From an uncultured Flavobacteriaceae bacterium (lineage in GTDB: Bacteria; Bacteroidota; Bacteroidia; Flavobacteriales; Flavobacteriaceae), in assembly GCA_947487895.1 (NCBI GenBank), contig CANKYF010000013.1:1-64000 (forward strand): 64,000 nucleotides of DNA, given 5' to 3'. A program made the position numbers and the translations under genes. Below, in pieces: positions 25,831 to 34,295 of this stretch (its first letter is position 1; the number at the start of each line of letters is the position of its first letter). The notes below the pieces were generated by a model that saw nothing but the letters and a program-made list of their open reading frames with translations, did not search any database and had not been told where the DNA came from.

Positions 25831-26732
25831 TATATCATTTTAATATCATTGTTATCAACTAATTGGTACAACTGTCCAGGGAGTTTATGCCCTAAAGTTG
25901 CTTCCGTTTCTTTACTAATAGTAGCTATTTTGTTAATGTCTAATCCTGTTTCGTAACCCATTTGTTTTGCAAAATGAGCGGTGTCTTCTGTAGCAATGTT
26001 ACCTGTAGCACTTTTAATAAAAGGACAGCCTCCTAAACCGCCAAAAGCCGTGTCAAAAATGTGAACACCCGCTTGTAAAGCAGCATAAAAATTAGCATAG
26101 CCTTTGTTTTCAGTATTGTGCAAATGCAGTATTACAGGAATGTTGCCTGCTTTTTCTACTACTTTAAACATTAAATCTCCCAGTTCTTTTGGATTTCCCA
26201 TACCAGTTGAATCAGCTAAAGCTAATTCATCTATTCCAGTATCTAAATGATGATCTACCATATCAAGAACATGTTGTTCATCTATTTTACCTTCATATCT
26301 GCAACCAAAAGCACATTGAATACCGCCTCTTACAGTAATACCATGATTTTTAGAAAGCTTTACCATAGCTTTAAAAGTGTTTTTAGCCTCGGCTAAAGTT
26401 AATCTTGCATTTTTTTGACTATGCGTATGACTAGCAGAAATGGAGCAAGCTAAGTGGTTAAGATTAGCTTCAATACCACGTTCTACACCTTTTATATTTA
26501 AAACCAAGCCACTGTAAACAACACCTTCTTTCTTTTTAACTCGTTTACAGAGTTCTTCGGCATCTGCCATTTGAGGTACCAGTTTAGGATGTACAAAAGA
26601 GGCAATTTGCAAACGTGTTACCCCAGCATCTACCAAACGATTTATATAATCTAATTTTTTTTCAGTAGAAATAACTTGTTCTAAGGTTTGAAAACCGTCT
26701 CTTAGACCTTGTTCTTCAAGAATTACTTTCAT
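25830..26732 (-). CDS. HMG-CoA lyase-like aldolase (pyruvate-carboxyltransferase domain)
   Basis: A 300-aa TIM-barrel protein of the HMGL-like group: EEQGLRDGFQTLEQ (metal-binding Arg11/Asp12 region), LHLHNTENKGYANFYAAL (HxH metal ligands) and the HMG-CoA lyase signature FGGLGGCPF with its catalytic cysteine. In human-type HMG-CoA lyase this cysteine and the metal site cleave 3-hydroxyacyl-CoAs. Here a (substituted) malyl- or citramalyl-CoA is the likely substrate, giving an acyl-CoA and a 2-oxoacid (inference). It is the first gene of the long operon behind the operator at 26836-26870. Confidence 0.88.
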   Translation of the reverse strand: MKVILEEQGLRDGFQTLEQVISTEKKLDYINRLVDAGVTRLQIASFVHPKLVPQMADAEELCKRVKKKEGVVYSGLVLNIKGVERGIEANLNHLACSISASHTHSQKNARLTLAEAKNTFKAMVKLSKNHGITVRGGIQCAFGCRYEGKIDEQHVLDMVDHHLDTGIDELALADSTGMGNPKELGDLMFKVVEKAGNIPVILHLHNTENKGYANFYAALQAGVHIFDTAFGGLGGCPFIKSATGNIATEDTAHFAKQMGYETGLDINKIATISKETEATLGHKLPGQLYQLVDNNDIKMI

Positions 26733-26835
26733 AAATAATGAATCTTTAAAAATCTTTTTTTAAATTGATAATCAGATATGTTTATCCATCTGCTTACCTG
26801 AATTTTTAATTTAAAATATAAAAGTACAAAAAAAT

Positions 26836-26870
26836 AAGTTAATATTATTAATAATTAACATAGTTAACTA
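26836..26870. promoter_or_regulatory. Cluster operator, double 35-bp site, divergent promoter
   Basis: Half-sites AAGTTAAT and GTTAACTA flank an ATTAATAATTAAC core with 3-bp spacers. It sits between the HMG-CoA-lyase-led operon (minus) and the aldehyde dehydrogenase gene (plus). Confidence 0.8.
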
Positions 26871-26922
26871 ATTTTTTTATAACTTTGGAATTAGTTATAT
26901 TAATTAAATAAGACTAAAGCTT

Positions 26923-28335
26923 ATGAAAATTAGAAACCCCAGAACAGGGATATATGATTATAACTTATTGGTTGACTCGAATGATGTTATAGCAGCAAAA
27001 TCTATAGAAATTAGAAACGCTCAAAAAGCTTGGAATGAAAATGGTGTAGAAAAACGGGTTGCTACTGTGCAAAAGTGGTTAGAGAGTTTAAAAAAATATC
27101 AAAATGAAATTGCCGAACAATTAAGTATTGATACGGCTCGAAAAAGCATTTCAGCTGTTGAGGTGGCAGGTATTTTAGGACTATTGCAAGCATGGTGTTA
27201 CAGAGCGCCTCAACTATTATCTCCAGCAGATGAACGACCATCAATGTCTGCAAATACTGTTATGGTGCAACAACAATGGATTCCTTATGATGTTGTAGGA
27301 GTTATTAGTCCGTGGAATTTTCCTTTACTATTAGCATTAATAGATACAGTACCTGCATTGTTAGCTGGTTCTGGGGTGTTATTAAAACCTAGTGAAGTAA
27401 CACCACGTTTTATGGATGGACTTGAAAAGAGCATTAATGAGGTGCCTGAATTATCTAAAGTTCTAAAAGTGGTACGTGGTGGAGCAGAAGCGGGAAAAGC
27501 AGTAGTACAAAATGCTGATGCTATTTGCTTTACTGGTAGTGTGCCTACAGGTAAAAAAATAGGTGCGGTTTGTGCAGAGCGTTTTATACCTGCTTTTTTA
27601 GAGTTGGGGGGTAAAGATCCTGCTGTTGTTTTGGCTGATGCCGATTTAGAAGTAGCTACAGATGCGGTTTTGAGAAGCTGTGTTGGAGCTACAGGGCAAG
27701 CATGCCAATCTTTAGAACGTATTTATGTAGATCAAACTATTTATGATGATTTTGTGCATTTAATTACTGATAAAGCTGAAGAAGTCACTTTGACTATTAA
27801 CCCTGAAGAAGGGCAAATGGGGCCATTGATTTTTGAAGCGCAAGCCATAAAAATACAAGAACAAATTGATGATGCAGTTTCTAAAGGAGCTGAAATTTTA
27901 ACAGGAGGTAAGGTTGAAACTATAGATGGCGGTTTGTGGTGCAGACCAACGGTTTTAATACATGTAGATCATAACATGAAAGTAATGACCGAAGAGACTT
28001 TTGGACCAATAATACCAATCATGGCTTTTTCTACAGAAGATGAAGCGCTAGAGCTAGCTAATGATAGTATTTATGGATTATCATCGTCTGTGTTTTCAAC
28101 CAACAAGGAAAAAGCCATTGAAATAGCGTCTAAAATGCAGGTTGGAGCCGTAAGTATAAATGATGGAAGCCTTACTAATAGAGTTTTTGATGCAGAAAAA
28201 AATTCTTTTAAAGAATCTGGAATCAATGGCTCTAGAATGGGGGATGCAGGCTTTTTAAGGTTCTTTAGAAAGAAAGCCATGTTAATACAAACAGCAAAAC
28301 CAGAAACCATGGCGAATTTTGAAGAAAAGCAGTAA
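26923..28335 (+). CDS. NAD(P)-dependent aldehyde dehydrogenase
   Basis: The 470-aa ALDH is complete: VVGVISPWNFPLLLAL, FTGSVPTGKKIGA (nucleotide-binding region), catalytic base Glu in FLELGGKDP, and nucleophile Cys in ATGQACQSLERIY. The style is that of succinate-semialdehyde or aliphatic aldehyde dehydrogenases. It probably oxidises a short-chain aldehyde from the pathway. It forms a single-gene plus-strand unit facing away from the HMG-lyase operon and convergent with the reductase at 28341. Confidence 0.88.
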   Translation: MKIRNPRTGIYDYNLLVDSNDVIAAKSIEIRNAQKAWNENGVEKRVATVQKWLESLKKYQNEIAEQLSIDTARKSISAVEVAGILGLLQAWCYRAPQLLSPADERPSMSANTVMVQQQWIPYDVVGVISPWNFPLLLALIDTVPALLAGSGVLLKPSEVTPRFMDGLEKSINEVPELSKVLKVVRGGAEAGKAVVQNADAICFTGSVPTGKKIGAVCAERFIPAFLELGGKDPAVVLADADLEVATDAVLRSCVGATGQACQSLERIYVDQTIYDDFVHLITDKAEEVTLTINPEEGQMGPLIFEAQAIKIQEQIDDAVSKGAEILTGGKVETIDGGLWCRPTVLIHVDHNMKVMTEETFGPIIPIMAFSTEDEALELANDSIYGLSSSVFSTNKEKAIEIASKMQVGAVSINDGSLTNRVFDAEKNSFKESGINGSRMGDAGFLRFFRKKAMLIQTAKPETMANFEEKQ

Positions 28336-28340
28336 TGCTT

Positions 28341-29342
28341 TTAAAGTTTTACTACAACTTTTCCACAACTTTTTCCGGCTAGTAAATATTCTGAAGCATC
28401 AATGATAGATGTAATACCGTTAAATTTTATAGGGTCTACTTTTACTTTAAGTAGACCTTTTTGATATTGATTAAATAAAAAATTTCTGGCTTCAGGGTGT
28501 TGATCTTTGTATAAATGATTCATAAAACATCGAACCGAAGCCCCTTTCCAATAGATACTTTCATAAACTCTGGGTGCTGTTATTTCTTGAAATTCACCTT
28601 CATTAATCTCTGTAGCTAAGCCACTAACTACTAACCGTCCTAGGGGCGCCATGTTTTTTAAAAAAGCATCAAACATATGTCTACCTACAGAATCGAAACC
28701 TACATTAATTTTTGAAGCATAGTTGTCTGTTAAAAAAGTAGCAACATCTTGTTTTCTATGGTTTAATATTACATCACAAGAATTAAGGCTTTTAAGTAAT
28801 GCTTCTTTTTCAGGTGAACCACAAATGCCAACCACGTGACAACCTTTTTGTTTAGCTAATTGTACTACAATATGTCCTAACCCACCTGCTGCTGCAGAAA
28901 CTACAATGGTTTCACCAGATTTTAGTTCAGCTACATTTTTTAAAGCTAAATAAGCCGAAACACCTGTAGGGTTTAAAGTGAGATATTCTGGGGTAGCTTC
29001 AGGAATTTCTATGTATTCAGCTTCTGTAATTACTTGATATTCTTGGTAAGCAGAGCCTACCTTAACTGTTGAAACGGCATTGCCTACTTTAACGGTCTTG
29101 ACACTACTGCCAACTTCTACAACTTCCCCAACAGCTTCTACACCATATACATAAGGAAAAGTAACGTTAATATAAGGTACATTACCTCTATATAGCTCTC
29201 TATCATATAAAGCATTAATACCAACATACTTATTTTTAACTAATATTTCGTTTGAATTTATTTTAGGTATAGGGTTTGTAACTAAAGTTGTAGCATTTCT
29301 AATATCATTTGAAAATGATGAGATGGCCAATTGTTTATTCAT
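28341..29342 (-). CDS. Zinc-free quinone-oxidoreductase-type MDR enzyme
   Basis: A 333-aa medium-chain oxidoreductase with GroES-like N-terminus (NKYVGINALYDRELYRG, TFPYVYGVEAVGEVVEVG) and nucleotide loop VSAAAGGLGHIVVQLAKQKG. It also has NVGFDSVGRHMFDAFL. It lacks structural zinc cysteines. Such NADPH enzymes reduce quinones or activated double bonds. It ends the operon 33097-28341, 2 bp after a CurA-type paralogue, so two different double-bond reductases are made together. Confidence 0.82.
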   Translation of the reverse strand: MNKQLAISSFSNDIRNATTLVTNPIPKINSNEILVKNKYVGINALYDRELYRGNVPYINVTFPYVYGVEAVGEVVEVGSSVKTVKVGNAVSTVKVGSAYQEYQVITEAEYIEIPEATPEYLTLNPTGVSAYLALKNVAELKSGETIVVSAAAGGLGHIVVQLAKQKGCHVVGICGSPEKEALLKSLNSCDVILNHRKQDVATFLTDNYASKINVGFDSVGRHMFDAFLKNMAPLGRLVVSGLATEINEGEFQEITAPRVYESIYWKGASVRCFMNHLYKDQHPEARNFLFNQYQKGLLKVKVDPIKFNGITSIIDASEYLLAGKSCGKVVVKL

Positions 29343-29344
29343 TG

Positions 29345-30379
29345 TTATAGATTTAGTGGTTCTGCTATTTTAACTAATTGTTTACCTCTATTTTTTCGTT
29401 CAAAAAGTCGGTTTAAAGCGTTAGGCATTTGTTCTAACCCTTCTAAAATATCTTCTTGATAGGTGAGTTTGCCTTCTAAAATCCACTGTGTCATTTCTTT
29501 TTCTGCCTTATGAAATTGGTCTTCAAAATCATAAATAAAAAACCCTTGCATTTTAGATCTTGTGGCACCTATTTTATACCAATTTTTTAATGAATACTCT
29601 GGAGGGCTTTGTAGTGTTTTTTCATATTGTGATATTCTACCACAAATTACTACTCTAGAATAGCGCTGTAATTTACTCAAAGCTATATCTAGAATTTCAC
29701 CACCTACATTATCAAAAAAAACGTTTATACCATCAGGAAAAAAATGATCTATACGTTCACTTATATTTTCTTTTTTGTAGTTAATAGCACCTATATATCC
29801 TAACTTTTCTGTTAAGAGTTTGCATTTTTCATCTGTACTAGCTAAACCAACAGCCTTAGCATTTTTAATTTTTGCCAGATTACCAACACTAGATCCTACA
29901 CCTCCTGTGGCAGCAGATACCAATACATTATCACCTGTTTTTAATTCTCCAACATGATAGAGTCCAAAATAAGATGTAAAACCAGTCATTCCTAAAACAC
30001 CTAAAGCGGTAGAGTAGGGTACTTTGTTTTGTGTAACCTTATACATCATATGGTAGGGGGAGCCATCACAAATTTTATATTCTTGCCATCCGCATTTCCC
30101 CTGTACAATGTCACCAACAGTGAAATTCTGATTTTTACTTTCTATTACCTGCCCTACACCGCGTCCGCGCATGGTTTCTCCAAATTGTAAAGGAGCTTCA
30201 ATCCCAGCACCATCTATCATGTAGAATTTCATTACGGGAGCCACAGATAAATACAATACTTTAATTAGAAATTCACCGTCTTTTAAGGCTGGAAGCTCTA
30301 CTTCGTCCATTTTAAAATCGGTATTCTTAATTAGTAACCCTGTAGGACGAGCAGCTAATACCAAGCGTTTATTTTTCAT
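29345..30379 (-). CDS. NADP-dependent oxidoreductase, CurA/prostaglandin-reductase type (copy 2)
   Basis: A 344-aa paralogue of the gene at 12460-13458: ARPTGLLIKNTDFKMDEVE, MTGFTSYFGLYHVGELKTGD, the loop VSAATGGVGSSVGNLAKIKN, and VFFDNVGGEILDIAL. It is predicted to reduce a conjugated C=C bond with NADPH. It sits between a LolA-like lipoprotein gene and the quinone-reductase-type gene, probably in one transcript with the MFS transporter. Confidence 0.85.
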   Translation of the reverse strand: MKNKRLVLAARPTGLLIKNTDFKMDEVELPALKDGEFLIKVLYLSVAPVMKFYMIDGAGIEAPLQFGETMRGRGVGQVIESKNQNFTVGDIVQGKCGWQEYKICDGSPYHMMYKVTQNKVPYSTALGVLGMTGFTSYFGLYHVGELKTGDNVLVSAATGGVGSSVGNLAKIKNAKAVGLASTDEKCKLLTEKLGYIGAINYKKENISERIDHFFPDGINVFFDNVGGEILDIALSKLQRYSRVVICGRISQYEKTLQSPPEYSLKNWYKIGATRSKMQGFFIYDFEDQFHKAEKEMTQWILEGKLTYQEDILEGLEQMPNALNRLFERKNRGKQLVKIAEPLNL

Positions 30380-30385
30380 GTCAGA

Positions 30386-31138
30386 TTATTTTTTAGTGAG
30401 TATAAATAGACTGTCTGGTAATGTTTCGTTGACCTCAAAATCTTCCCAGAAAACTTCATTAGCTAGTTTATCATTGTAAAAAAGTGCTACTTTACCAGAT
30501 TGAAGCCAATTATATCCTTCCTTTTCAAAAAAATCTGAATAAATACGATGATGCCATCCTCTGGGTGTTTGAAACGCTACTTTTAAAATTTTGTAATCTT
30601 CTTTATCAATGCCAAAAAAAGTTTCTCCTTTATTGGGATCAATAACTTTTACATGATTAACTGGCTTTCTGGAAATGGTGTCATCTGGCATTAATTCAAG
30701 TTGATAGCCTTCATCTAAGGCATGCCTTATAACTCCAAAACCAAAATTAGAAGCCCAACGTTTATCTGCACTAGATTGTTCTTGTTTGCCATTTAAGTCA
30801 TAAGTGTTTTTTCCATCAAAAGAGACTATAAATACTGGTTGATCATTTTTGAAAGATTCAATTCTCACTTTACCATTAGCTATATGAGCATTTTCTTTGG
30901 TTTGCTCGAAAACGCGCCACATATTGTGCTTTTCATGAATAAATGCCGAATCATTTCTGTAAAATACACCATGACCTTTTAACGTTAAACTACTTGGTCT
31001 GCGCCAAAACTCACCACCAGCTTTTTTATGTGCTTTTTCTATGATTTCTTTTGCTGTAATTTTAGGCTCATCTTTCTTTGCACTATTACAACTGAGTAAA
31101 GAAAGTATTGAGACTAAGGTTATAAATATTGTTTTCAT
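30386..31138 (-). CDS. Lipoprotein, possibly LolA-like/DUF6503-type, unknown function
   Basis: I place the start at Met8 of the longest frame (MKTIFITLVSILSLLSC), which gives a standard lipoprotein signal. The mature part, about 230 aa, reads like a beta-rich LolA/DUF6503-type domain: AKEIIEKAHKKAGGEFW, FDGKNTYDLNGKQEQ, HVKVIDPNKGETFFGIDKED, and YNWLQSGKVALFYND. The concave LolA-type fold binds hydrophobic ligands. A ligand-carrier role in the periplasm is possible. The family call is tentative. The longer start would overlap the CpeT-like gene. Confidence 0.6.
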   Translation of the reverse strand: MKTIFITLVSILSLLSCNSAKKDEPKITAKEIIEKAHKKAGGEFWRRPSSLTLKGHGVFYRNDSAFIHEKHNMWRVFEQTKENAHIANGKVRIESFKNDQPVFIVSFDGKNTYDLNGKQEQSSADKRWASNFGFGVIRHALDEGYQLELMPDDTISRKPVNHVKVIDPNKGETFFGIDKEDYKILKVAFQTPRGWHHRIYSDFFEKEGYNWLQSGKVALFYNDKLANEVFWEDFEVNETLPDSLFILTKK

Positions 31139-31148
31139 ATCGTTATGT

Positions 31149-31850
31149 TTAATGGACACAATCTTTTTCCTTTAAATTTATGGTAGGGCCTTTATCATTC
31201 ACTCCAAAAACCAAATTTCCTTTTTCATCAACAGCAGTGTCATCTAATAAAAGCGCATCTTTTCTTAAAATTAAGGTTTCGTTTAAATAGACCTGAGTAT
31301 TGAATTTTTTTGAAAAATAACTACACGCATTGTTTTTAAGGTAGCCTTCAAATTGGTTGTTTGCTTTTTTCCAAAAGACATCACAACCAGGTTTTAAATA
31401 GAAATCATCTTTTTTTAAGGTTTTGAAAATTGAAGGGTTAAGATGTGCGTTTATGAGTTGTTCTGAGTTTTTAGGTGTATAGATAGTAAGTCTAATAGCG
31501 TTTTCTTCAAGATCAACATTAAAGGCATAGATACGTTGCCTGTAGATATCATTTAAATTGTAATGCTGAGACTGTTGCGCGTATAATAGTTTTCCTGGAA
31601 TAGATTTAATTTCAACAGGAAAGAAAATATGATGTGTTTGTCTATGTCGTTTTTCCTTGGGTGTATTGTTAACAGCTTCTTTATATACCTGTTGATGATT
31701 ATCATATTCGCCTGGAAACCATGTTAAAAGTTCAACAATATCTTTTTCTAAAGAAGATTGAATTATTTCTTTTTTCTGAGCATGAAGTGTTGTATTCACA
31801 AAATGAATGCAGATGAAAAAAGATATCAATTTAAGAGTGTATTTTATCAT
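31149..31850 (-). CDS. CpcT/CpeT-like exported protein, single-domain (copy 3)
   Basis: The 233-aa protein has a signal peptide (about 1-24, ending TTLHA-QKK) and one CpcT/CpeT domain: LLTWFPGEYDNHQQVYKE, DIYRQRIYAFNVD, LKPGCDVFWKKA, FEGYLKNNACSYF, and FGVNDKGPTINLKEKDC. It lacks the C-terminal HDQGG/WSNP module of the larger paralogues and so has the cyanobacterial domain length. Conserved YRQR, GC and the later Cys suggest the ligand site is kept. It lies between the MFS transporter and the LolA-like lipoprotein. Confidence 0.8.
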   Translation of the reverse strand: MIKYTLKLISFFICIHFVNTTLHAQKKEIIQSSLEKDIVELLTWFPGEYDNHQQVYKEAVNNTPKEKRHRQTHHIFFPVEIKSIPGKLLYAQQSQHYNLNDIYRQRIYAFNVDLEENAIRLTIYTPKNSEQLINAHLNPSIFKTLKKDDFYLKPGCDVFWKKANNQFEGYLKNNACSYFSKKFNTQVYLNETLILRKDALLLDDTAVDEKGNLVFGVNDKGPTINLKEKDCVH

Positions 31851-33097
31851 GCTTTTATTAGTTTAATTCTAGGAATAAGAACCATAACTATTATGGCAGA
31901 AACTATATGTAATAGTGATACAATTACGAATACAGGAGAATAGGAAATCTCATCTACCAACCAACCTATAAAAGGCGTAAATAACATGGCTCCAAAACTT
32001 CCAGCTGAACCAGATATGCCCCAAACAGAAGCTGCGTCTTTTTCTGGAAATAAATCTATGGGTAATGTAAATAGGGCAGACTGTTTAAATTGAGTCGCAA
32101 AAAGTGCGAAACTAATTAAACCTATCGCCCAATAAGGGGATGAGATATATAGGCACCCTAAAATAGGAAGCACGAGTATGGCTCCAATCCATATAATCCA
32201 TTTTCTGGAGGCATTTATTGATAGTCCTTTTTTTATGAGTGCAGTACCCGTCCAACCACCTAAAAAACTTCCTATGTCTGAAAGAACAAAAGGAATCCAA
32301 GCAAATAGTCCTATTTCAACTAAACTAAAGCCTTTTTCGTCGGCTAAATATGAAGGTAACCAGAACACGAAAAAATAGAAAACACCATCTGAAACAAATC
32401 TTGATAAAGCTACACCCCAAACTTCTTTGTGTTTAAAGTAGTCCAGCCATGGCGTTTTAGCTATTTTAATAGTATTCTGTTTTTCTTTTGAAATATAGCT
32501 TAGTTCTTCTTTAGATATTTTAGGATGCTCTTGAGGGACATGATATATTTTTTGCCACAAAAACAGCCATAAAAAGCCAATAGCTCCAGTAATAACAAAA
32601 GCTATTTTCCATCCAAAGGAAAGTATTAACCAAACCATAAGAGGCGGCGCGATAATAGCTCCCATGCCTGGCCCCATATTTAAAATGCCAACAGCCTTAC
32701 TTCTTTCTTTTTTTGGAAACCATTCTGAAATGGCTTTCATGGCTGCAGGATAATTACCAGCTTCACCAATACCGAGTAAGAATCTAAAAGCACCAAGACT
32801 AAATACGCCTTTACTAAAAGCATGAAGCATATTGGCTATAGACCACCAAATTACAGCAATACTGAATCCTTTTTTTGTGCCTTTTTTATCTATAAAAATA
32901 CCAGCCATTAATTGCGTAATAGCATAAGCCAAAAGAAAAGCACTTACTATCCAACCATATTGTTCATTAGAAAGTCCTAGATCTTTTTTAATAACTGGAG
33001 CAGCCACAGATAAAGCCTGACGATCAATATAATTAATAGTTGTGGCCAAAAAAATTGCACCTATAATATACCACCTTAAATTATTTTTAATCTTCAT
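31847..33097 (-). CDS. MFS transporter (anion:cation symporter/hexuronate-like)
   Basis: A 416-aa, twelve-helix MFS protein with the signature region ATTINYIDRQALSVAAPV, then GIFIDKKGTKKGF (loop 2-3 motif) and LGIGEAGNYPAAMKAISEWF. These features mark the ACS family, which imports organic anions such as hexuronates, glucarate and phthalates. Here it may import an acidic breakdown product from the periplasm. It overlaps the CpeT-like gene by 4 nt and heads the operon down to 28341. I see no 35-bp operator in the 155 bp upstream. Confidence 0.85.
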   Translation of the reverse strand: MKIKNNLRWYIIGAIFLATTINYIDRQALSVAAPVIKKDLGLSNEQYGWIVSAFLLAYAITQLMAGIFIDKKGTKKGFSIAVIWWSIANMLHAFSKGVFSLGAFRFLLGIGEAGNYPAAMKAISEWFPKKERSKAVGILNMGPGMGAIIAPPLMVWLILSFGWKIAFVITGAIGFLWLFLWQKIYHVPQEHPKISKEELSYISKEKQNTIKIAKTPWLDYFKHKEVWGVALSRFVSDGVFYFFVFWLPSYLADEKGFSLVEIGLFAWIPFVLSDIGSFLGGWTGTALIKKGLSINASRKWIIWIGAILVLPILGCLYISSPYWAIGLISFALFATQFKQSALFTLPIDLFPEKDAASVWGISGSAGSFGAMLFTPFIGWLVDEISYSPVFVIVSLLHIVSAIIVMVLIPRIKLIKA

Positions 33098-33172
33098 ACT
33101 TTTTACAATAAGAAGGTGCTCAGTATTTTAAACACCGGTATTTGCTTAAAGACAATGACGTTTTAAACTAAA

Positions 33173-33207
33173 CAAAAAAGAATGGCACAAGTATGGACCA
33201 TTCTTTT
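33173..33207 (-). terminator. Terminator after the DUF1838 lipoprotein gene (minus strand)
   Basis: The stem AAAGAATGG/CCATTCTTT with an A run on the left side reads, on the minus strand, as a hairpin followed by TTTTTT. It separates the DUF1838 gene (stop at 33255) from the MFS operon. Confidence 0.7.
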
Positions 33208-33254
33208 AAGACTCAAAATAAAACTACTTAGATATGATTTTTTATATTAAAAGC

Positions 33255-34163
33255 TTATTTGCTTGTACTTATCTTTTTAAAATAGGTCCAACTGGTTTCA
33301 TTTGGTGATGAATATTCAGTTGGGGCATGTCTATATTCTGGATGTTTAGCCATTACGTATTCTGTTAATACTTTTGGCATTTTATCATAATCTGTCTCCA
33401 TTAGTTTGTATCCAGCTCCTTGGTAAACCATATTTCCTGGTCTTTGTGCCATTTTTAACCATGGTAACCATGGGCCTAAGCGTGTCCAAGAAATTGTACA
33501 AGGTACACTAGTTTGATTAGGATCATTTATGGCTTTTTCAGAGAAAAAGAATTGAAATAATTCTGCAGCTTCATAATCATCAGACTGTGAATTTTCAGGA
33601 AAGTCTTTAATTGGTAGTGGTGAAGGGTATTTCAAAAATATATCTGCATTCATACAAATTTGATCATCTCCAAATTTTTGATGCGGTATACCCCATTTAC
33701 CATATCTGCCTTCTAATGCTGCTTTTTGATTTACAGGGGAGTTCCAAACATGAACCACATCTACCGTTTCACCAGTGTATGGATTATCAAATGTTTCTAA
33801 AACTTCACCTGTTTTTAAATCTGTATATAATAGTACTTCATTGGTTAACAGATTATATTGGTTTTCTCCTGTTTTAATATATTTTCCAATATTATACATT
33901 TCAAACCCCATTAGAGGCTTGTCTCTTTCTCCATCAACAAAACCATAAATTTTACCATTGGCATAGAAAACAATTTCTTCGCCATCTTTTAAAGACCCTC
34001 TTACTTTTATAAAAGCGGTCATATTATCTACTGGTTTATCTAAATCTAGATTTAGTGATTTAGAAGCTTCAGCTAATTCGTTTGAACTATTTTCTGCTTT
34101 TTCTTTACATGAAAAGGCTAGAAATGTTACTAGAAGTAAAAAGATTGATGAAATTTTTTTCAT
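33255..34163 (-). CDS. DUF1838 family lipoprotein (copy 1)
   Basis: The 302-aa protein has a lipoprotein signal (SIFLLLVTFLAFSC, Cys19) and a DUF1838 domain: TAFIKVRGSLKDGEEI, YGFVDGERDKPLMGFEMYN, DNPYTGETVDVVHVW, and PWLPWLKMAQRPGNMVYQGAG. No function is known for DUF1838 as far as I am aware. A second member with a Tat signal lies at 62034-62954, and both flank groups of CpeT-like proteins, so a shared substrate-handling role is likely. It is downstream of the TonB receptor gene. Confidence 0.78.
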   Translation of the reverse strand: MKKISSIFLLLVTFLAFSCKEKAENSSNELAEASKSLNLDLDKPVDNMTAFIKVRGSLKDGEEIVFYANGKIYGFVDGERDKPLMGFEMYNIGKYIKTGENQYNLLTNEVLLYTDLKTGEVLETFDNPYTGETVDVVHVWNSPVNQKAALEGRYGKWGIPHQKFGDDQICMNADIFLKYPSPLPIKDFPENSQSDDYEAAELFQFFFSEKAINDPNQTSVPCTISWTRLGPWLPWLKMAQRPGNMVYQGAGYKLMETDYDKMPKVLTEYVMAKHPEYRHAPTEYSSPNETSWTYFKKISTSK

Positions 34164-34217
34164 AAGTTATTATTTTAGGGATTTATGCTTTTAAGTTAGT
34201 AAAAGTTTGTTTGAATA

Positions 34218-34254
34218 GATAATAGCAGAAAAACTTAATTCTTCTGCTATTATC
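34218..34254 (-). promoter_or_regulatory. Strong intercistronic hairpin between receptor and DUF1838 genes
   Basis: A perfect 13-bp stem (GATAATAGCAGAA with TTCTGCTATTATC, 11-nt loop) lies between the stop of the TonB receptor gene and the start of the DUF1838 gene. It has no T tract on the minus strand. It may stabilise the receptor mRNA or partly attenuate transcription. Confidence 0.65.
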
Positions 34255-34295
34255 TTCAACACTTAAAAATTAGTTTTACCCAATATTTAAATTAA

